The position numbers were made by a program, and so were the translations under genes. Below are positions 45,153 through 53,484 of a DNA stretch of 64,000 nt, in pieces. Location: assembly GCA_964632305.1 (NCBI GenBank), contig CAZWBR010000006.1, positions 1 to 64,000 on the forward strand, read 5' to 3'. Position 1 is the first letter of the stretch, and the number at the start of each line of letters is the position of its first letter. The stretch comes from CAZWBR01 sp964632305. Lineage in GTDB: Bacteria; Bacteroidota; Bacteroidia; Bacteroidales; Prolixibacteraceae. The notes below the pieces were generated by a model that made no database searches, had not been told where the DNA came from, and worked only from the letters and a program-made list of their open reading frames with translations.

Positions 45153-46418
45153 ATGAAAATAAAACTGATAGGGCTGATCCTTTCAATGATTGCGTTGAAT
45201 TCCTTCGGCCAGGAGATCGATCGGCTGATCCTGAACAACGAAAACGACAAAGCCTTACAACTGATCGACAAAGAGATTGAAAACAACGGGACACAATCCT
45301 CACTTTGGCTGAAAAAAGGGATCCTTCTTCAAAAAACGTTCGATTATGCCGGTGCCGTAAAAGCCCTCGAAAATGCTTTCCAACTCGATTCAACAAATAA
45401 TAATGTGCTGATCGAACTGGCTGAAACCCACAATACATTGGGGAATTACGAAGATGCCGTCTCCTATTTCGAAAAAGCCTACAGTCGCGACAGCGCCAAT
45501 GCGGTCACGGGCGGAAAGCTGGCCCGTGCTTATATCAATCTGAAACTCTACAGGAAACCCTTCCAAATCCTGAGCGATATCTACCGGTCCGACAGCTCAA
45601 ATATCTATTTCAACAAACAATTGGCCTTTTGCGCCTATAACATCGGGGCCGACAGTTTAGCCATCGCGCTGTACAACAAGGTGATCGAACAAAATCCACG
45701 GGATATCTCCTCCTACATCAACCTTAATACCATCTACCAGAGGAAGAATAAACCGGAGCCGGCCCTCGCCGTACTGGAAAAAGGACTGACCGTCTTCCCC
45801 GAAAACCCCGGTCTGTTACTGAAACTGGCGAACAGCCGTTTCGAAATGAAGAAATACCACGAAGCAGTTCAAACCTACGAGCTCTGGCTTCAAAAGAATG
45901 ACACCCTCCCCGATGTCCGTAAAAGCCTTGGAGTAGCCTATTATTTCGAGAAACGCGAAGCGGAAGGGTTGAAGCTGCTCGAGAGCTATCATTTTCTGAT
46001 GCCTACCGACCCGCTGGCCGCCTTTTATATAGGCCTCTGCCACAAGAGTCTGGCCGATTATCCGCAAAGCATCCAATATATCAACTTTTCGATCGAACTC
46101 TCTCGTCCACCCTATCTCTCTGATATTTACCACCATTTGGGACTGGTGTATGGTCTGAACCGTAATTTTAAGGAAGCCATCGAAGCGCTGCAAAAATCGT
46201 ATGAGCTCGATACGACAAAAAATGAGGTTCTCTTCGAAATCGCGACCACCTACGAAGAGTATCAAAAAGATAAGGCTCCGGCACTCCGCTATTATCAGGC
46301 TTATCTGGCCAAAGAAATGACAGGACAACCGCTTAGCGAAAGCTTAAAGAAATATGCCATTGACCGTATCCGGAAGATCGAAGAAGATCAGTTCTTCGAA
46401 GGCAAACCGGTAAAATAG
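45153..46418 (+). CDS. secreted tetratricopeptide-repeat protein
   Basis: 421 residues with signal peptide (MKIKLIGLILSMIALNSFGQ). The mature part is TPR units from about 30 to 400, for example FDYAGAVKALENAFQLDSTN, YEDAVSYFEKAYSRDSANA and FKEAIEALQKSYELDTTKNE. No enzyme domain. It probably works as a periplasmic scaffold; partner unknown. Last gene before a convergent gap containing repeat element C. Confidence 0.92.
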   Translation: MKIKLIGLILSMIALNSFGQEIDRLILNNENDKALQLIDKEIENNGTQSSLWLKKGILLQKTFDYAGAVKALENAFQLDSTNNNVLIELAETHNTLGNYEDAVSYFEKAYSRDSANAVTGGKLARAYINLKLYRKPFQILSDIYRSDSSNIYFNKQLAFCAYNIGADSLAIALYNKVIEQNPRDISSYINLNTIYQRKNKPEPALAVLEKGLTVFPENPGLLLKLANSRFEMKKYHEAVQTYELWLQKNDTLPDVRKSLGVAYYFEKREAEGLKLLESYHFLMPTDPLAAFYIGLCHKSLADYPQSIQYINFSIELSRPPYLSDIYHHLGLVYGLNRNFKEAIEALQKSYELDTTKNEVLFEIATTYEEYQKDKAPALRYYQAYLAKEMTGQPLSESLKKYAIDRIRKIEEDQFFEGKPVK

Positions 46419-46529
46419 CTTTTTTAATCCTCTGAAATCCCCTTTTCTGAAGCCAAATTCATCTGGCCCGATCTCTTTTTTGTGAGTTTTCTACTGTTGA
46501 TCAGTCACCTCTGTTTCCCATATCAAGGT

Positions 46530-46618
46530 CAAACCAAAGCTATACCAAAGCAGGGGTTTGTTCGTACTTTGTTCGTAGTTTGTTCGTACTTTGTTCGTTT
46601 CTTAACGAATAAACTACG
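46530..46618 (-). repeat. intergenic 11-bp repeat element C (hairpin plus direct repeats)
   Basis: On the plus strand four 11-mers abut: gtttgttcgta (46556), ctttgttcgta (46567), gtttgttcgta (46578), ctttgttcgtt (46589-46599). The hairpin arms are GTACTTTGTTCGTT (46586-46599) and AACGAATAAACTAC (46604-46617) with two mismatches and a 4-nt loop. Read on the minus strand the array runs into AAACCCCTGCTTTG, matching AAACCCCGGCTTTG at the same place in element A. It lies between the convergent TPR and metA genes. The remainder of the 46419-46815 gap shows no gene. Confidence 0.8.
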
Positions 46619-46815
46619 GTAAAAATACCTCATTAGCACATTTAATCCATAGCCCTGATATTGCCTTCATCCGGCATTGGTCAGGTGAAGTGTGAATGAA
46701 ACAAAGGGAAAAATATCAGGATAAAAAACGGAAGTGTGCCATCCGACTCATTTCAGCTCAATTGATGGTTCGGTAGGCTGTTGAACCAAAAGTTTCACGA
46801 TCGGGGACATATAAT

Positions 46816-46853
46816 AACGCCCGGGGAAGAAAGAGCTTCTTCTCCGGGCGTTT
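46816..46853. terminator. terminator after metA
   Basis: Stem AACGCCCGGGGAAGAA (46816-46831) / TTCTTCTCCGGGCGTT (46837-46852), one mismatch; ends the minus-strand methionine operon. Confidence 0.85.
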
Positions 46854-46889
46854 TATGATTTGATTTGTTGAATGGATCCGGTGTAATAA

Positions 46890-47807
46890 TCAGTCGATAT
46901 CCTCGATATTGTAAGGCGTTTCCTGGTAGACGTAGTAATTGAGCCAATTGGAAAACAGCAGGTTGGCATGTGACCGCCAGCTTAATACCGGGCGCTTCGA
47001 GGGATCGTTCTCAGGATAATAATTTACCGGCTTCTCGATCGGCAAACCTTTATCCAGGTCGCGCTTGTATTCGCGATCGAGCGTTCGCAGCGAGTATTCG
47101 GGGTGTCCGGTAATAAAGATCTGTTTCCCTTTTTTAGCGACAGCTATATAGACCCCCGCCTTTTCGGAGGCAGAAACCACTTCGACTCCGGCAACTTTGG
47201 CAATATCCTCCGCTTTAATGCCCGTATGACGGGAATGAGGGGCCCTGAACTGATCGTCGAAGCCACGGAAAAGAGGGAGCTTTTTATCGGCCGTTCGGTG
47301 TTCAAAGACCCCGAACATCTTCTTTTTCAGCGGATATTTGGGAATGCCATAATGATAGTAGAGCCCGGCCTGCGAAGCCCAACAGATAAACATCGTGGAG
47401 GTCACATTTTTCTCGGCCCAATCAAAGATCCCGCAGATCTCTTTCCAGTAGTCCACCTCTTCGAAAGGAAGATGTTCGACCGGGGCGCCGGTAATGATCA
47501 TGCCATCATACTTCTGTTGTTTAATCTCAGAAAAGGTATGATAGAAAGCATTCAGGTGATCCATGGAAGTATTTTTCGAAATATGCCCTTCAATTTGCAG
47601 AAAATCGATTTCAAGTTGCAGCGGAGAATTGGAAAGCAACCGCAACAGATCGGTCTCCGTGGCAATTTTCAGAGGCATCAGATTGAGGATCAAAATCTTT
47701 AACGGACGAATATCCTGATGCGATGCGCGGCTCTCGTTCATCACGAATATGTTTTCCTCTCTCAACAGGTCAATGGCAGGAAGGCCATCGGGTAGATTTA
47801 ACGGCAT
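46890..47807 (-). CDS. metA: homoserine O-acyltransferase, MetA fold, predicted acetyl-CoA specific
   Basis: Activates homoserine for methionine synthesis. 305 residues, full length. The nucleophile is Cys142 in MFICWASQAG and the catalytic His/Glu lie in ITGHPEYSLRTLDREYKRDL. Position 111 is glutamate (MIITGAPVEHLPFEEVDYW); in this family Glu111 gives acetyl-CoA use and Gly111, as in E. coli, succinyl-CoA use. Together with metY in the same operon this points to O-acetylhomoserine as product, so the usual succinyltransferase name would be wrong here. Last gene of the aspartate kinase-metY-osmC-metA unit. Confidence 0.95.
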   Translation of the reverse strand: MPLNLPDGLPAIDLLREENIFVMNESRASHQDIRPLKILILNLMPLKIATETDLLRLLSNSPLQLEIDFLQIEGHISKNTSMDHLNAFYHTFSEIKQQKYDGMIITGAPVEHLPFEEVDYWKEICGIFDWAEKNVTSTMFICWASQAGLYYHYGIPKYPLKKKMFGVFEHRTADKKLPLFRGFDDQFRAPHSRHTGIKAEDIAKVAGVEVVSASEKAGVYIAVAKKGKQIFITGHPEYSLRTLDREYKRDLDKGLPIEKPVNYYPENDPSKRPVLSWRSHANLLFSNWLNYYVYQETPYNIEDID

Positions 47808-47899
47808 GATCTTTTCTTTTAGAGTATTAACGTAAAAGAGAGGCCGGCGCTTTTTAGGGCGCCCAACCTGTTATTCAACCATCTTGACACAGTTTTTGT

Positions 47900-48340
47900 T
47901 TAAGCTGCTATCGTGATATGCAGGGGCGTTTTGTTGGCCAGATTGTCTTTTACCGGGCAACGCTCTTCAATGGTTTCCAGCCATTTTAGCAGCGCCTCGG
48001 GCGCAGCATCACTCTCGGGGACCAGGGTCACCCGCAGACTTTGAAAACCGGCCCGTTCATCGGTGGACAATCCCAGCAGTCGTGCCGGATTGATATCGCC
48101 TTCGATATTTATTTTCAGCGATTTCAACTGAACACCCTGTTCTTTAGCCACCAGGTGGGCGACGACATTCAGACAGCCTGCAAATCCGGCCAGCAGATAT
48201 TCTACCGGGTTGGCGCCATGGTCGGTCCCGCCCAATGCCGGTGGTTCATCGACCACGAAATCAAAGGTTCTCGAACTGGCCACAAACTTGGTGGCGCTTG
48301 CACTCTCTCCTTGTGTCGAAAAATTCAGTAATCTACTCAT
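47900..48340 (-). CDS. OsmC family protein
   Basis: 146-residue OsmC/Ohr-fold protein. Two redox cysteines are present, in LLAGFAGCLNVVAHLV and EERCPVKDNLANKTPLHITI, the spacing expected for thiol-dependent peroxide reduction. The group resembles E. coli YhfA more than Ohr. It sits between metY and metA, 53 bp after metY, which suggests a link between methionine synthesis and thiol or peroxide stress; the role is inferred. Confidence 0.92.
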   Translation of the reverse strand: MSRLLNFSTQGESASATKFVASSRTFDFVVDEPPALGGTDHGANPVEYLLAGFAGCLNVVAHLVAKEQGVQLKSLKINIEGDINPARLLGLSTDERAGFQSLRVTLVPESDAAPEALLKWLETIEERCPVKDNLANKTPLHITIAA

Positions 48341-48393
48341 ATTGGATAATCTTTTAATTTGCTTAATTACAATGTACTAACAGGCCATTAAAT

Positions 48394-49695
48394 TTAAATT
48401 TCCGCCAACGCCTGTTCAAAATCGGCGATGATATCGTCGATATGTTCGATCCCCACCGAGACCCTCAATTGAGCGGCTTCGACCCCGGCTTTTAACTGCT
48501 CCTCATCGCTCAACTGCTGATGGGTGGTGGCGGAGGGTTGAATAATGAGGGTACGTACATCGCCGACATTGGCCAAATGACTTACCAACTGAAGATTACC
48601 TACCACCTGTTTGGCATTCTCTTTTCCACCTTTCACGATAAAGGAAAGAACGGCGCCGGCCCCTTTGGGAAGATATTTTTTCGCGTTGGCGTAATAGGGA
48701 CTGCTTTCGAGTCCCGGATAATTGACCGATTCTACCTTCGGGTGTTTTTCCAGCCATTTGGCCAGGGCCAGCGTGTTCTGAACATGACGTTCAACACGGA
48801 GCGAAAGGGTTTCCAGTCCCTGGATCAGCAGGAAGGAGTTGAACGGGCTGATGGAAGGACCGAAGTCGCGAAGGCCTTCCACCCTGGCCCTGATGATGAA
48901 GGCGATATTCCCGAAAGGGCCATCGGCTCCGAATACCTCCCAGAATTTCAATCCATGATAACCTTCGGAAGGTTCGGTGAAAGCAGGGAATTTGCCGTTG
49001 CCCCAGTTGAAATTTCCGCCATCGATGATGACCCCACCAATCGAAGAACCGTGACCGCCAATCCATTTGGTAGCTGACTCTACCACGATATTGGCCCCAT
49101 GCTCCAGCGGGCGGAAGAGTGCTCCGCCGCAACCAAAGGTGTTGTCGACGATCAGCGGGATATCGTATTTTTTGGCCAGCGCGCCGAACTTTTCAAAATC
49201 AGGCACTGAAAAGCTGGGATTGCCGATTGTTTCGAGATAGATGGCTTTGGTTTTCGCATCGATCAGCTTCTCAAAATTTTCGGGTTCAATATCCTTGGCA
49301 AAACGGGCTTCGATGCCGATATTTTTGAAAGTGACCTTAAATTGATTGAAAGATCCTCCATAAAGATGAGGTGAGGAAACAAAATTATCGCCTGCACCGG
49401 CAATATTGGTAATGGTGATAAACTGGGCGGCATGGCCTGAAGCAACGGCCAGGGCAGCTACTCCCCCTTCGAGGGCGGCGATACGTTTTTCGAACACATC
49501 GGTGGTAGGATTCATCAGTCGGGTGTAGATATTCCCAAACTCCTTCAGACCGAAAAGGTTGGCCGCATGTTCGGCATCTTTAAAGACATAAGAGGTGGTC
49601 TGGTAAATTGGCACGGCCCTGGATAACGTATCCTGATCTGGGGTATGTCCGGCATGGACTTGCAACGTTTCGAATTTTGGATTTTGAGTACTCAT
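48394..49695 (-). CDS. metY: O-acetylhomoserine sulfhydrylase (aminocarboxypropyltransferase)
   Basis: PLP enzyme that joins O-acetylhomoserine and sulfide to homocysteine. 433 residues, the usual length for MetY rather than the ~390 of MetB/MetC. The PLP lysine lies in VVESATKWIGGHGSSIGGVI; other motifs are IYTRLMNPTTDVFEKRIAAL, ASGHAAQFITITNIAGAGDN and IQPSATTHQQLSDEEQLKAG. It follows aspartate kinase by 41 bp, and the same operon makes its substrate (metA). Confidence 0.96.
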   Translation of the reverse strand: MSTQNPKFETLQVHAGHTPDQDTLSRAVPIYQTTSYVFKDAEHAANLFGLKEFGNIYTRLMNPTTDVFEKRIAALEGGVAALAVASGHAAQFITITNIAGAGDNFVSSPHLYGGSFNQFKVTFKNIGIEARFAKDIEPENFEKLIDAKTKAIYLETIGNPSFSVPDFEKFGALAKKYDIPLIVDNTFGCGGALFRPLEHGANIVVESATKWIGGHGSSIGGVIIDGGNFNWGNGKFPAFTEPSEGYHGLKFWEVFGADGPFGNIAFIIRARVEGLRDFGPSISPFNSFLLIQGLETLSLRVERHVQNTLALAKWLEKHPKVESVNYPGLESSPYYANAKKYLPKGAGAVLSFIVKGGKENAKQVVGNLQLVSHLANVGDVRTLIIQPSATTHQQLSDEEQLKAGVEAAQLRVSVGIEHIDDIIADFEQALAEI

Positions 49696-49736
49696 AGCTT
49701 TTACTTTTAATTGATTTATTACTGATTGATATTTAA

Positions 49737-51113
49737 TTATTCCTTTTCAAAAAATTCGTGATGGATGGCCGCCACGGCTTGGGTGCGGTCCTCGGTCTTG
49801 ACGAGGAAGTAGCTGACGATGGGTGAAGCGCCCGAACAACTCATGATAACATTAATTCCTTTATCGGCCAGCGAGGTAAAAATCCGGGCGGCAATGCCAT
49901 AGTTATCTGTGATTCCGTGACCAACAGCAGCGATGACTGCAATATCATCGGCGATCTGCAACTTCCCTACCGCCGTAAGTTCGATCGCACTCACCACGGC
50001 ATAAGCATTCTGCAAATCTTTCTTTGCCAATAGAATATTGATGGAGATTTGAGAGGTCAGCACCGAGCTGATGTTGATTCCGGCATGGTGCAAGGCGGTG
50101 GTGACTTTAGCCAGGATTCCAGGTTTCAGACCGACACCCGGACCTTTAAGCTTAAGAATCCCGAAATCGTCGCTGTAGGTAACACTTTTAATGACTCCCT
50201 TACAGACACTCTTTTCGTTACTGACAATGGTTAATGGCTGATCAACATTCAGTTCGCCATAGATATTAAAAATCCGTACGGGAATATGTGGGTCGATCAA
50301 TGGCTCAACTGTCCTTGGATGAAGGATCTTAGCCCCGAAATAAGCTAGTTCGGCGGCTTCGGTATAGGAGAGTTTTCCGATCAGCTTTGGACGGTCGACC
50401 AGTTTGGGATCGGCGCTTAGGAATCCGTTCACATCTTTCCAGATATCGAGCGAAGGAGCACCGATGCAGCGGGCCAGCGAGGCGGCCGAATAATCGCTGC
50501 CTCCGCGTCCCAGCAGCGTGGTCTTCCCTTCCGGCGAAACGCCATAAAAACCGGGGACGACAAATACTTTTTCATCGGCAAAGGCTGCTCTGACCTGTTG
50601 GATGGATTTGGGAAAATCGACGGAGGCGTTTCCGTATTCGCCATCGGTAATTAAACCAAAGGTTTCGGGGAAAAGTATCTGGGTAGGAATGGCGTTGTCG
50701 GCCAGAATCCCGTTCAGGAAGATCGCTGAGAGCTTTTCGCCATACGAGAGAACGTGGTCTTCAAGAGCTGCTGAAGCATCGCCGGTCAGTGCGATACCGT
50801 GCAGATAGTTCTTTAATTCAGAAAGCAGCACATTAATGCTTTCCAAAGTTTGGCTCTTTAACTGTTCATTTGTAAAATGCAGTTCAAGCGATTCGAATTT
50901 TAGTTGGTAGAGATAATCGACACATTGCTGCGCGACCTGTTCATCGCGTCGGGCTTTCTCGAGAGCGTCGATCAGGTAGTTGGTCACCCCGTAAAATGCG
51001 GATACCACAATCACCAGCGGTTGTTCATAATTTTTAACGACCTGAACCACGCGTGCAATATCTTCTTTGCACTTGAGATTGGATCCGCCGAATTTTACTA
51101 CAATTTTCGGCAT
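49737..51113 (-). CDS. aspartate kinase (monofunctional)
   Basis: First step of the aspartate family (Thr, Met, Lys). 458 residues with the kinase domain at about 1-300 (VKFGGSNLKCKEDIARVVQV, LLGRGGSDYSAASLARCIGA) and two ACT domains at the C-terminus (SVTYSDDFGILKLKGPGVGL, VGHGITDNYGIAARIFTSLA). There is no homoserine dehydrogenase domain, so it is not the fused ThrA/MetL form. As the first gene of the methionine operon and behind a Met-rich leader peptide, it is probably the methionine-controlled isozyme. Feedback inhibitor not readable from sequence. Confidence 0.95.
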   Translation of the reverse strand: MPKIVVKFGGSNLKCKEDIARVVQVVKNYEQPLVIVVSAFYGVTNYLIDALEKARRDEQVAQQCVDYLYQLKFESLELHFTNEQLKSQTLESINVLLSELKNYLHGIALTGDASAALEDHVLSYGEKLSAIFLNGILADNAIPTQILFPETFGLITDGEYGNASVDFPKSIQQVRAAFADEKVFVVPGFYGVSPEGKTTLLGRGGSDYSAASLARCIGAPSLDIWKDVNGFLSADPKLVDRPKLIGKLSYTEAAELAYFGAKILHPRTVEPLIDPHIPVRIFNIYGELNVDQPLTIVSNEKSVCKGVIKSVTYSDDFGILKLKGPGVGLKPGILAKVTTALHHAGINISSVLTSQISINILLAKKDLQNAYAVVSAIELTAVGKLQIADDIAVIAAVGHGITDNYGIAARIFTSLADKGINVIMSCSGASPIVSYFLVKTEDRTQAVAAIHHEFFEKE

Positions 51114-51153
51114 AACATAAAATATTAGAAAAAAAATAAATGAGCTTGATTTA

Positions 51154-51210
51154 GTCCTTCAGGACTGATCGGAGAAGCCTTCAAACAGGTGGTAGCCCGT
51201 AAGAAGGCTA
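51154..51210 (-). promoter_or_regulatory. alternative hairpins of a putative attenuator
   Basis: Starting at the leader-peptide stop codon (minus strand, 51210) three stems compete: TAGCC/GGCTA (51206-51210 with 51193-51197), AGCCTTC/GAAGGCT (51203-51209 with 51177-51183), and AGTCC-TGAA-GGACT (51154-51167). The first two share the same 5' arm, which includes the stop codon, so ribosome position on the leader would choose between them. A run of eight T (minus strand of 51130-51137) follows just before the aspartate kinase start. Confidence 0.55.
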
Positions 51211-51321
51211 TCGCATAAACATAGGCATGGCTGGCATAAAGAAAGGGGCAGATGCAACGACGGTACAACAGGGCTGTTGTCCGTTAACTAAGGCTGCATA
51301 TGTATTAATTCCCTTTTTCAT
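51208..51321 (-). CDS. Met/Cys-rich leader peptide of the methionine operon (37 aa)
   Basis: ATG 51321 to TAG 51208-51210. The peptide begins MKKGINTYAALVNGQQPCCT and its end is VVASAPFFMPAMPMFMR: a Cys-Cys pair and five internal Met, four of them in the last nine residues (MPAMPMFM). It sits about 95 bp upstream of aspartate kinase in the same orientation, directly behind a well-formed promoter, and its stop codon lies in the arm of competing hairpins. This is the layout of a ribosome-mediated attenuator in which scarce Met-tRNA (perhaps also Cys-tRNA) stalls the ribosome. No functional proof is available from sequence. Confidence 0.7.
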   Translation of the reverse strand: MKKGINTYAALVNGQQPCCTVVASAPFFMPAMPMFMR

Positions 51322-51365
51322 TCTTTGAACTATTCTTTATCCAAATAATTTGATTGACTCTTTCG

Positions 51366-51397
51366 CAAACATAGAAATCTGAAATCAAAAATCCAAA
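51366..51397 (-). promoter_or_regulatory. promoter of the methionine operon
   Basis: Minus strand TTTG (51394-51397), 20-bp spacer, TATGTTTG (51366-51373): both boxes and the spacing fit the Bacteroidota consensus. The start of transcription would be near 51359, about 38 bases ahead of the leader-peptide ATG. Confidence 0.75.
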
Positions 51398-51642
51398 TAT
51401 TTTTGAATCATTCTAAATAGTTTCGACAGACAAATCCGCGACTTTTCGTCACATATACACCTACAACACTATTTTTCAGCACATTAAAAATATCAAAATC
51501 CCATATTAAAAAATTGTAAACACTAAAAAACATGATCAAAAGAACGTATCCCGAAAGATGATATGGTTAATAAAAACTTTCAATGGCATGATCCAAATTT
51601 GTAATTTTAGCCCCGAAAACATTTCTATACAAATAGACAAGT

Positions 51643-53265
51643 ATGAAACCATTAATGACATGGACTGCCCTGGCCATTACCTGCGGTTTATTTTCCTGCA
51701 GTGAACCGCCGCTTCGACCCGATGCGAAAATTATTCCCCAGCCCGCCGAGATGGTCAACATGGAAGGCACCTTCACATTCGATTCGGACACGAGAATACT
51801 GATAAACAATGAGAGTGAGGAGATGAAGAATGTGGCCTCCTTTTTGAGCAGTCATCTCGAATTTTTTTATGGCATTGAAAACAAGGAGGTCAACTATTCC
51901 GTAACCGCCCCCCGCAAGTCGGTTTTTATAAAGCTCGATCCGTCAATGAGAACCGGGAAGGAAGGTTATCATCTTAAGGTAACCACAAACGGGATTATTG
52001 TTGAAGCGTCGGCCCCGAACGGGTTATTCTACGGGATCCAAACAATTATACAGTTAATGCCGTCGACCAGACAAAAAGCAGAGGAAGTGGTTTTACCCTC
52101 TGTGGAAATAAAAGATGCTCCCCGTTTTGCCTGGCGAGGGCTTCATCTCGATGTATGCCGTCATTTCATGCCTAAAGAGTTCATTATGAAATATATCGAT
52201 TATATGGCTATGCATAAGCTAAATACCTTTCACTGGCATTTAACCGATGATCAGGGCTGGAGAATCGAGATAAAAAAATATTCACGATTGACCGATGTCG
52301 GTTCAACCAGAAGAGAGACCCTGACCGGGCATAGCAGTAATTCTCAAAATTATGATGGCACTCCGGAGGGTGGATACTACACCCAGGAGGATATAAAGGA
52401 AATAGTTGCCTATGCGGCAAAGCGATATGTGACTGTAGTTCCCGAGATTGAAATGCCCGGACATGCCCTGGCCGCGCTGGCCTCCTATCCCGAGTATGGT
52501 TGTACCGGAGGGCCTTATGAGGTGGCCACCCGCTGGGGTGTTTTCGATGATGCGTTTTGCGCGGGAAAAGACACTACGTTTGTTTTTCTCCAGGATATCA
52601 TCGATGAGGTAGCTCCGCTCTTTCCCAGCGAATATTTCCACATCGGCGGTGACGAATGTCCGAAAGGGGCCTGGAAAAAATGCCCGTTATGCCAACAACG
52701 GAAACGTGAGGAAGGTTTGAGAAGTGAGCAGGAGCTTCAAAGCTATTTCGTCCAACGGATAGAAACATATCTGAATGAAAAAGGCAAGAGACTTATTGGA
52801 TGGGACGAAATCCTGGACGGGGAATTAGCCCCTAACGCGGCATTGATGTCGTGGAGGGGAACAGAAAGAGGGATCCTGGCGGCAAGACTTCAGCATTATG
52901 TCGTGATGACCCCTGGTAATTACTGCTATTTCGATCATTACCAGGCTGACCCAAAGAAAGAACCTTTAGCGAGCGGTGGATATACCCCTCTGGAAAAAGT
53001 CTATAACTATGAACCAGTGCCGGAAGAATTGACCAAATCCGAATCGAGATTCATTTTGGGAGCTCAGGGTAATGTCTGGACTGAATATATGAAGACTCCC
53101 GAACAGGTCGAATATATGGCCTATCCGCGTGCAGCCGCATTAGCCGAAGTGGTTTGGTCTCCTAAAGAATCAAGAGATTACGACAGCTTTAAAGATCGGA
53201 TGCAAAGCCAGAAGAATCGATACGATGCATACGAAATCAACTACTGCAAGGCGGAATTCAAATGA
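51643..53265 (+). CDS. family GH20 beta-N-acetylhexosaminidase, lipoprotein
   Basis: 540 residues with lipobox LFSC (Cys19), so anchored in the outer or inner membrane. An N-terminal GH20b domain (about 25-150) precedes the GH20 barrel. The catalytic Asp-Glu pair is in HIGGDECPKGAW; WRGLHLDVCRHFMPKEFI and FHWHLTDDQGWRIEIKKYS are further family motifs. It releases terminal GlcNAc or GalNAc from glycans or chitin fragments. It is not in a polysaccharide utilisation locus here: no SusC/D neighbours. Confidence 0.95.
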   Translation: MKPLMTWTALAITCGLFSCSEPPLRPDAKIIPQPAEMVNMEGTFTFDSDTRILINNESEEMKNVASFLSSHLEFFYGIENKEVNYSVTAPRKSVFIKLDPSMRTGKEGYHLKVTTNGIIVEASAPNGLFYGIQTIIQLMPSTRQKAEEVVLPSVEIKDAPRFAWRGLHLDVCRHFMPKEFIMKYIDYMAMHKLNTFHWHLTDDQGWRIEIKKYSRLTDVGSTRRETLTGHSSNSQNYDGTPEGGYYTQEDIKEIVAYAAKRYVTVVPEIEMPGHALAALASYPEYGCTGGPYEVATRWGVFDDAFCAGKDTTFVFLQDIIDEVAPLFPSEYFHIGGDECPKGAWKKCPLCQQRKREEGLRSEQELQSYFVQRIETYLNEKGKRLIGWDEILDGELAPNAALMSWRGTERGILAARLQHYVVMTPGNYCYFDHYQADPKKEPLASGGYTPLEKVYNYEPVPEELTKSESRFILGAQGNVWTEYMKTPEQVEYMAYPRAAALAEVVWSPKESRDYDSFKDRMQSQKNRYDAYEINYCKAEFK

Positions 53266-53291
53266 ACAGAACATTTGTTAATGAATTGGAA

Positions 53292-53324
53292 GGAGAAATC
53301 AGCTTGGTTTCTCCTTTTTTATTT
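53292..53324 (+). terminator. terminator of the GH20 gene
   Basis: Stem GGAGAAA (53292-53298) / TTTCTCC (53308-53314) followed by TTTTTTATTT. Confidence 0.8.
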
Positions 53325-53484
53325 CTCCAAATATCTGCCTTAAAATAAATAAAATTGACAAATTAATTGTATATTAACTCGTTCAAAGCTATTCCTCAAG
53401 TTAATTTATTCTTCAAGAGAACATCCTTTAAGGGAAATTAAATAATACGAAGAGTTATTTATTAATTTCTAATAGTGAAGAATT

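Noticed and set aside
51154..51320. SAM riboswitch or T-box ahead of the methionine operon
   Set aside because: None of the conserved aptamer or T-box sequences is visible; the region instead holds an ORF and simple hairpins.
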